A stretch of 64,000 nt of DNA from Diphasiastrum complanatum. Its lineage: Eukaryota; Streptophyta; Lycopodiopsida; Lycopodiales; Lycopodiaceae. Within the stretch, counting starts at the first letter, position 1, and each line of letters opens with the position of its first letter. Location of the stretch: assembly GCA_029204225.1 (NCBI GenBank), contig MU832583.1, positions 1 to 64,000 of the forward strand, in the 5' to 3' direction. Shown one piece after another: positions 55,943-64,000 of this stretch. The notes under the pieces are model-generated. The model was not told where the DNA came from and made no database searches. It was given only the letters and a program-made list of their open reading frames with translations. The position numbers and the translations under genes were made by a program.

Positions 55943-56905
55943 ATGACTTTAGTATCAATGCTAGGTACTAGGGCAGATCCGTAACATACTAGCCCCAAGG
56001 ACATCCCACGAAGGCAGTTAGGAGTCCAGGCACCTCGTAGCTTTGGCAAATCCATGCCATCCAAGCCCACTTTTAGTCACATTCTAACCAAGTATACAGC
56101 CCACCTTCCATAGCCGCTTTTAGTTTTGTGAGCTCATATTGTATCTTTAAAAACTTTAGACCAATCCATACTAGTTAATGTTAAGAAACGTAAATACTTC
56201 AAGAACTCATAAATGCATACACTTATTCTCCAAATATCTAGAAAAAACCCTTTGTGTGCATGCATCGTATTGCAACTCTTTAAGTTAAATTACCATTCGC
56301 ATCGGTGTTAAATCATATAGCATCGTTATGAGACGAAGACTCTTCTTGCGAGCTACCCATCTCCAACTGCTCAAGCGAAACACTCCTTACATACTAGTGA
56401 TTTCACACCGAAAATAAATAGTTAATGGTAGTGCTTTTACCTTACTAGTGTGTCATAGTTTAAGAACGATTTGTAGAATAGCCAAGCATACTTCAAAAAG
56501 TTAAAAGCATTTTTAGATGCCATAGAACCAATAGATTATTCAAATTCCAGCACACCTCACGTGGTAGTATTGCTTTAGTTTCATAATACTAAAAGCTTAC
56601 TGTTATATTTTATGTTTTTGAGAAGTCTCCTTTAGTGCAATACACATAGCCATACATATTGACAATTTTCACCATCAGTCACATTACCATTTAGTAGCAA
56701 TATGAATCAACCTATACATTTGACAGTGGTATGGACAACTTCTACTTAGCCATATTTGAAGTATGCCAGCCATTCTTTGCAATAGGTTATCATTAGACAA
56801 AGGTCTATGCATCAAATGCTATTTGTTATTGAAATGATACTTGAAAACCATGACAAAGCATGAAAAAACAGCACATGAAAAGGTGATCCATCGTTGCTGT
56901 TGTGG
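55943..56905. other. continuation of GA-linked repeat and unassigned DNA
   Basis: Contains CAAATCCATGCCATCCAAG, also near 41032 and 41100, so the repeat family extends here. No coding signal. Confidence 0.4.
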
Positions 56906-56961
56906 GCTCTGATACCACTTTGTAGGATGCGAAAAATGTAAATTTATCAGCTCTGATACCA
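56906..56961 (-). other. doubled initiator-Met primer site
   Basis: Minus strand TGGTATCAGAGC occurs at 56961-56950 and again at 56917-56906, 44 bp apart. The first lies 4 bp from the LTR end at 56966, the normal PBS position; the second is extra. Confidence 0.75.
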
Positions 56962-56965
56962 CATC

Positions 56966-58100
56966 TGTTGACGTTTTGGATTGATGTCAACTAATGAAAC
57001 AAAAATTTCTTAATAACAGGATCGTAGATTACTTAGAGAATGGAGTTTACGAGCAGTTGTTTTGTGTTGAATCAAATTATCAGTGTAGCAGTCTTAGACT
57101 ATCGTGAAGGAGAGATTGCAAGAAACGATTAGGCGTCTGTGATAGCCATGCAATCTTTCTAATACTGATAATTTGATATGAAGAGAATGTAAAATTAATT
57201 TAAGGCATCAGAGACAACCATACATTTCTCTTATAATAATGTTTGTGTAAGAGGAGTGAGAGTTATCATCATTCAACAAGAATGCGATGATGTAGAACAA
57301 TAGCAAATTTGTATAATAATGTAGTAAAGACAATGATCATATCACAATACAATTGCGCAGATAAGCGCGTGATCCTACTTACAGATTCAAAACAATTGCT
57401 AACGTTCTGAATATCTCTATCCCTCTCTATAATCACTAACTCTGAGGAGTCGGCTATAGAAAGACTCGTTCTGGTCGTTGTATCTCTGTCAGATAACTTA
57501 TGACTTCTAACTTATAATATCTTCAATCGCTCATTTACATTTATAGCAACTGGAAGATCTTGTATTATTCTAGCTTTACACTTACAAGATTGTTTAACAG
57601 CTGATTAACTGCCTAATTAGAATAGTTGTTATTGGAGCGTGAAGACATAGACAGTCTGTACTTGAAATACTGTGTATTTCTACAAAGTGTTGCCTGTGTA
57701 GTATCTCGTGTAAAACTGCAGTGTCGGGTTTTTTGCCACTTGAAATACTATGTATTTTTGCAGAGTGTCGTCTGTGTAATATCTCATGTAAAATTGTCGT
57801 GTCGGGTCGCCTGTTAGAAACTACATGTAAAAATGCAGTGCAGTGTTGCATTTTTTGCAGAAAGTATCGCTTTTTTGGAAGTGCCTAAATGGCCCAAAAG
57901 AAACTTACATAAGTGTCGCTAAACACTTATTTGCTTAGAAAGCTAAAAAAAGTGACAGTGTCGGGTGTCGGGTTTTTGGCCTGTGGAAAATCCTGAGTAA
58001 AAATGCAAATTGTGGCGACAATCAGTTCAAATATGCAAACTGTTAAAAAATAGTTCATTTTCTACAGATTTCATTTGAGAGAGTAAAAAGCAGAGAAGGA
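56966..58100 (-). repeat. probable LTR of a minus-strand copia element
   Basis: Plus strand begins TGTTGACG next to the PBS, i.e. CGTCAACA as the LTR end on the minus strand. The other LTR is not in the window, so the right boundary is only a guess. It contains a 78-bp tandem repeat. Confidence 0.5.
57661..57810. repeat. 78-bp tandem duplication
   Basis: CTTGAAATACT...GTGTCGGGT at 57661 is repeated at 57739 with about ten changes. Shorter GTGTCGGGT pieces recur near 57960. Confidence 0.8.
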
Positions 58101-58207
58101 AGAAGGGTTGTTGGAATGAGTAGGAGTTAGATTAAATTCCAACAGCTGGGATGGCGGCCAATTATCGTTTATGTAAAGTTTTATCAAGAAGTGCATGCAA
58201 ACGCTTC

Positions 58208-58209
<2 letters not shown>

Positions 58210-58241
<32 letters not shown>
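58210..58241. repeat. (AC)16 microsatellite
   Basis: Uninterrupted AC run. Confidence 0.95.
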
Positions 58242-58242
<1 letters not shown>

Positions 58243-58246
58243 GATG

Positions 58247-58990
58247 CGTGTAGGTGCGATCCACAGAGTGCTGGCCAGTGGCATATAGTTCATCACTGAA
58301 CTGCTACCAAACAATAGCATAAAGTGCGCTCATCCAACAAATGTATCAATTTGTCTTTTGATAAATCGATAGAAGCAAGTATGGGTATCATACCTGTAGT
58401 TTGCTACAAATTGCTATTTGAGGTAGCGCCCAAACGAGTAGCTTCAGAAGTACGAATACTACAACCATTCACAGTTATCATAATCTGAATGAGTTATTTA
58501 CCAAAAGCATAGCTAGCAAGTGCAACCTTTCACAAGTATGTGATCATTATGCCAAGAGTTAGATAGCAACCATACCTTTTACATAGTACTCTTTCACACG
58601 AATACTATTCCACTACACAATCATAGGTCTCCTCTTCCTCACACTGAATCAGGTCGCAGTGGAAAGACACAACAAGAGAGAGCAAGAGAAAAAGAGCAAG
58701 AAGAGTGAAGTTAGGGCTTTGTACTCTCCCTTTTTAAAGTGCACTTAGTGCACTGGTGCTTGATGATGCTTACTGTTAGATCATATCCTCCATATGTGCA
58801 CAGATCATAGCCATTCAAGGAAACCAAGTTTCCCTCCAAAAGACTTTTTTTTTTAAAAAAAAACCTCATAGGGGTCATATTTCCAAGTTTAACAAGGTAG
58901 AGCATTTTAAATGGTATGGTACCACAAGGGAGAAATCATTTCATGGTATTAAACCGAGTAAGTATCACGTCGTGACCATAGAATAGAGCC
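58247..58990. other. left flank of the GA repeat, unassigned
   Basis: Contains GGGGTCATATTTCC near 58873, similar to 42660 and 48770, and CCCATGAGAGAG entering the GA tract, as in the other GA loci. No coding signal. Confidence 0.4.
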
Positions 58991-58991
58991 C

Positions 58992-60462
<1,471 letters not shown>

Positions 60463-60665
60463 TGTTACGTCCATGTCCTGTATATAGGATTCGACATAGT
60501 CCTAGACTTGGATACACAGTACTCCACTACTCAAGATTATTGGTTACGTCTCATTATTTCAAACTAGGCCAGAAATGTAATTAATAACCTTGTGAGGACC
60601 CAGTCACACATATTGTGATATGTGGAGCTATTGCATGGATTAGGATGGCTATTGGCATGGTGTAG
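60463..60665 (+). repeat. K4: divergent LTR fragment of the K family
   Basis: Starts TGTTACGTCCAT and shares landmarks with the K1 LTR in order: CATAGTCCTA, GATTATTGGT, AACCTTGTGAGGACCCAG, ATATGTGGAG, GCATGG. It is cut after about 200 bp. Confidence 0.7.
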
Positions 60666-60683
60666 AGTATCAATTTCAACAAG

Positions 60684-62400
60684 TTTTGTCCTCAGAATGA
60701 GCAAACTAGGAAAGATCCAATATATATGCTTTTAACCTTTTCCCATGATTCATTATCCTCTCAAGCACTCAGAGATAGAACGAATTCTCAATTGTTTATC
60801 TCTGATTCTGAGTACTCTTTTAGGTTCCAAAGGTACATTGAGCATTAAGTCCTCCAAACAGATAAAATCTTCAATATATCCAATTGTCATCATCATATAA
60901 CTAAATTTACATGATACACTAGATGATCAATCGACTAATCCTGAAGATCAAGTTCAAAAGCTAACAAACCATTCCATCAACTTTCACATTTACCCAGAAA
61001 ATCATTATCCTTAGTCTGACTTCAATAATCAAATAAGTACTTAGAGATGGAACAATTCTCCAATTATTTATCTCTGCACTGAAGTACTATATCTGTCTTT
61101 AGAAGTACACTAAGCGATAAATTTTCCTATTGGGTCTGACTCTCTCTAGTCTAGTAATGTCACCTTCATGTAACCTCAATTTACATAAACCACTGGGTGA
61201 AATGTCACCTTACATTAAAAATCAATGTTCAAAAGTTAAATAAACAAATAATTATAGTCCAAGACTATGCACAATTTCTTGTAGACTTGTCCTAAATGCT
61301 TCTTGATACAAATACACTTAGATTTTAAGATAAACTAAGGTATAACAATTCATCCTACCAAAATCTCCTCCAAATTTTGTAAATAATGAGATACCATTTG
61401 GAATCCGGATCTATATCTCATAATTTCCCAAAATACCCTGAGCAAATAACCAATGGATTTCTATATTAGCCACCAACTTTCCCTCCAAAAATTCTCGGCC
61501 TCTAGATCTTTTTTCCAAAAAGTAAAAAAGACTATTTGGCTATCCTATACCTAGATATAGGACCAGATTCACAACCAATTCCAGGAAATTCTTCTAGCCA
61601 TTAAATTCTCTCACAAAGAATACCAATCCGCATATAATACCCAGTGCATGAAAAGAATCGTTCAATTTTTGTCTAAAATGCCTCATGAGTATTCATTGAA
61701 CCAAGAGGATATTAAGAATCTCAACATTACTGAAAACAATACTGCAATAGATATCCAATATCTATTCCAAAATCGGTGAAAAGAACTTATTCTTTTACAA
61801 GTTAAAAGTTCTCTTGGTTGTCTCAGTTATTATAAAGAAACACTAGCAAAGAATCCGAATTACTAGAGTCCTGTATGGAATACATTCCATTTTATTCCAT
61901 TTGCAAAATCTTGGGATTTGATCCAAATCCAATTGCAAAATAGAGATGGTTCCATAGCTGGATTAACTGACTGCCAATAACTTTTCCCTTAGAATCTTCG
62001 ATTTTTCGAAATTCTAATTAAACACTAGGGAAAAAGAATCCAGATTCCCAGAGGTGGTTTTAAAGTAATACCAAAGCTAAATTCCCAATTGTATTCTCAC
62101 TTGCTAACACATATACTTCAAGAATTAAAAGTAAAATAAAAACAATTGGATCACTTGGCTAACCAATCATCTACCCCTCAGGCTTCGTCTCCTTCCTCCC
62201 CTCCCAAATGTGGTTCAGGCTGAAAACCCCAAATTTGGCTAGGAAAAGGACCAATTTGGAATCAGTAGTACTTTAACTACTAATCAATTAGACAGTTTTG
62301 ATTGTTTTCTAATTAAGTGGCGCACTTAATTACTGGAAAATCAACAAATAGATCGACATAGAAACTGTTCCAACAAGATTTGCATTAGTCTTGGTCCTTA
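60684..62400 (-). mobile_element. K4: divergent interior of the K family
   Basis: Matches the K3 interior in the same (minus) orientation: TTTTGTCCTCAGAA at 60688 (49913 in K3), GAGATACCATTTGGAATCCGG at 61389 (52805 in K3), ATATAGGACCAGATTC near 61556. The adjoining LTR fragment is on the other strand, so the two are rearranged. No coding motif survives. Confidence 0.68.
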
Positions 62401-64000
62401 TTGATCACATAAAACAAGAAATGCTTTCTTTAGTTGACAAATTCCAAAATCTTCAATCAAAATTGAAAGGTCTTGTGACCTTATAAAACTGATAGATTTC
62501 AACTCAGTAAGGTCATTCACTTTATAAGCAATTTTTGTTTGACCAATAACCAACGAATTTGAACAAATCCAAAACATTCATGGTTCTTTCAAAAAATTTA
62601 GGAAAATGAGATTTTCAAATTCCATTCGATATGAATCAAAACTGTGAAAATCGATTTAAAACATCGACTTGGCAGTTTCATAGTTGCCATCTCATTTCGA
62701 AAGGATTTCAAAACATTTGGCATGCATCAGACCTGACATAGTATTGATTTCAAAAAATCTAAAAAATTTACGTAAAACACCTAGTAACTGGGAAATTTGC
62801 TTTTTGACTAGCTTTTTGTAAAACTGTATTCAAGCATGAAATTACTCTGATCAACCTATTGTACCACACTGTATCATGCATCCAAACATGCATACAGGTT
62901 CATCCAAACATTTTCAACACTAGAAAAGCACTCTACAATTCCACATGCATGCATGCAATCAAAACATTTTGGAAATTTTCAAATTTTAGACTAAAAATTG
63001 CCAAACTTTCGACAACCATAACTTTTGCTACAAGACTCCGATTTGGTCGTTGTAAGGCAAAGTACATAAGGAGAGCGGGTCCACAAGACACCTGCCATGT
63101 CACCTTGCCACCTAGGCTTCACACGTGCGAGCTGTAAATGACCAAAAATCAGGTAGGAGGGCACACTTTCTCAAGGATGTTTCACCAAAAATCTATACCC
63201 AGCCCAATAAGCATCAAATCAGAGGTTACAAGTACTCTTTTAAGGTAGAGAGGCTCAGAAGCTTCTATCAGGTCCAACAAGCATCATAAGCTTAGATCAT
63301 GCAAAAATTGCATTTATGGACTCCTTCAACAAACAAAACTTCAATATAATGGTGGCTAAGCCTCACAACACCAAATTGGGTGCATGAGTGCTCAAAACAG
63401 AGGCAATCCATCATGTCTTTCAGCTTGTAAAAAGATCCAACAGGTTTAGACCACCATTTGAGAGTTATTCATGCTCAAAAATCCTCCAAAATACACTATT
63501 TTTTGACTTTTTGAGACTCTTAATGGTGTCCAATCCTAACCAAACTTCATGAAAACCTTGGGAAAGCATCATTACACCTCTGAAAATGTGCATAAAAAGT
63601 ATTGGCCAAGAATTTTGTTAAAAACTCCAAATTTAGTGCAAAAACCATCAAAAAACCATGTTTTTTTACCATAATTTGACCAATTTCAAGTCAGCCCAGC
63701 TGAATGCAATGCCAAAATATGATCTTGCAAATTTCTGGCATGCAATCATTAAATATCTTGTTTGATAGTCACTTTGTTGTTCAATCCAAATGCTTCGACG
63801 ATAACCATGAGCCTAGCATTTGAAGTGTTAAGATCCCACATGAAGGAATTAGTGTCATGGTCAATTTCCAATATAAGAGCCAATATGTTTTGATTGATCA
63901 TCTATGAAAATGAGTGACAGTCTGATTGAACATCCATTTCCAGTAGTATTGAGTAAATGAGATACTTGCAAAGAGTGATGATATCTCTTTCACTCAAAGT
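62401..64000. other. unassigned AT-rich DNA
   Basis: May be a further extension of K4 but has no counterpart in K1 or K3 that I can align. One 92-codon plus frame (62859-63137) has no recognisable motif. Confidence 0.35.

Overview
The window is repeat-dominated nuclear DNA of a land plant with a large genome. The evidence is AT-rich sequence packed with nested and broken LTR retrotransposons, initiator-Met-tRNA and Asp-tRNA primer sites, long GA microsatellites, and no host gene or functional RNA gene that I can recognise. Gymnosperm-like or another large-genome lineage is plausible, but the sequence does not fix the species. Element names (A-J, K1-K4) are mine. Family assignments come from reading motifs by eye.

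Layout, left to right. 1-3015: unassigned DNA, a 72-bp tandem repeat and a minus-strand chromovirus-type integrase relic. 3016-7221: K1, a complete but non-coding LTR element (480-bp LTRs, Met PBS, PPT, near-perfect TSD). 7222-11205: Ty1/copia pieces in both orientations, with a 771-bp copia LTR. 11222-19290: two minus-strand partial gypsy copies (A and C) arranged pol(C)-PPT-LTR-gag(A). 19291-21707: D, a plus-strand internally deleted Athila-like element with an Asp-tRNA PBS. 21714-23000: a minus-strand reading frame that begins as a histone H3, is collinear with the H3 fold, and runs in the same frame into a proline/serine-rich extension and an unknown domain, broken by two stops. 23491-31757: B, the most complete gypsy copy (gag, PR, RT, RNase H, IN), with a 24-bp minisatellite in its leader and a truncated 5' LTR. 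31766-32902: gypsy relic F. 32903-34710: plus-strand LTR plus pol fragment J, which forms a 1.1-kb inverted repeat with B's LTR. 35108-37071: minus-strand gag/LTR fragment E. 37212-40060: copia LTR, RNase H and PBS relics.

40445-43156: GA-microsatellite-linked repeats. 43157-48712: a young, complete copia-type element with LTRs that read as identical, an ACAAT TSD, PBS, PPT and one uninterrupted 1,024-codon ORF. That ORF has a Gag domain and zinc knuckle but no protease, integrase, RT or RNase H. 48713-55942: GA repeat, then K3, a longer minus-strand relative of K1 that keeps a gypsy RT remnant, then a broken unknown ORF, bracketed by two 460-bp direct repeats. 55943-64000: another copia LTR with a doubled PBS, AC and GA microsatellites, and K4, a divergent relative of K1/K3.

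The two most interesting objects are the H3-like frame (K4 kept, K9 and K27 lost, CENH3-like core residues, C-terminal extension) and the gag-only copia element, which looks recently mobile yet depends on enzymes supplied elsewhere. Apart from that single intact ORF, every retroelement coding region carries frameshifts or stops.
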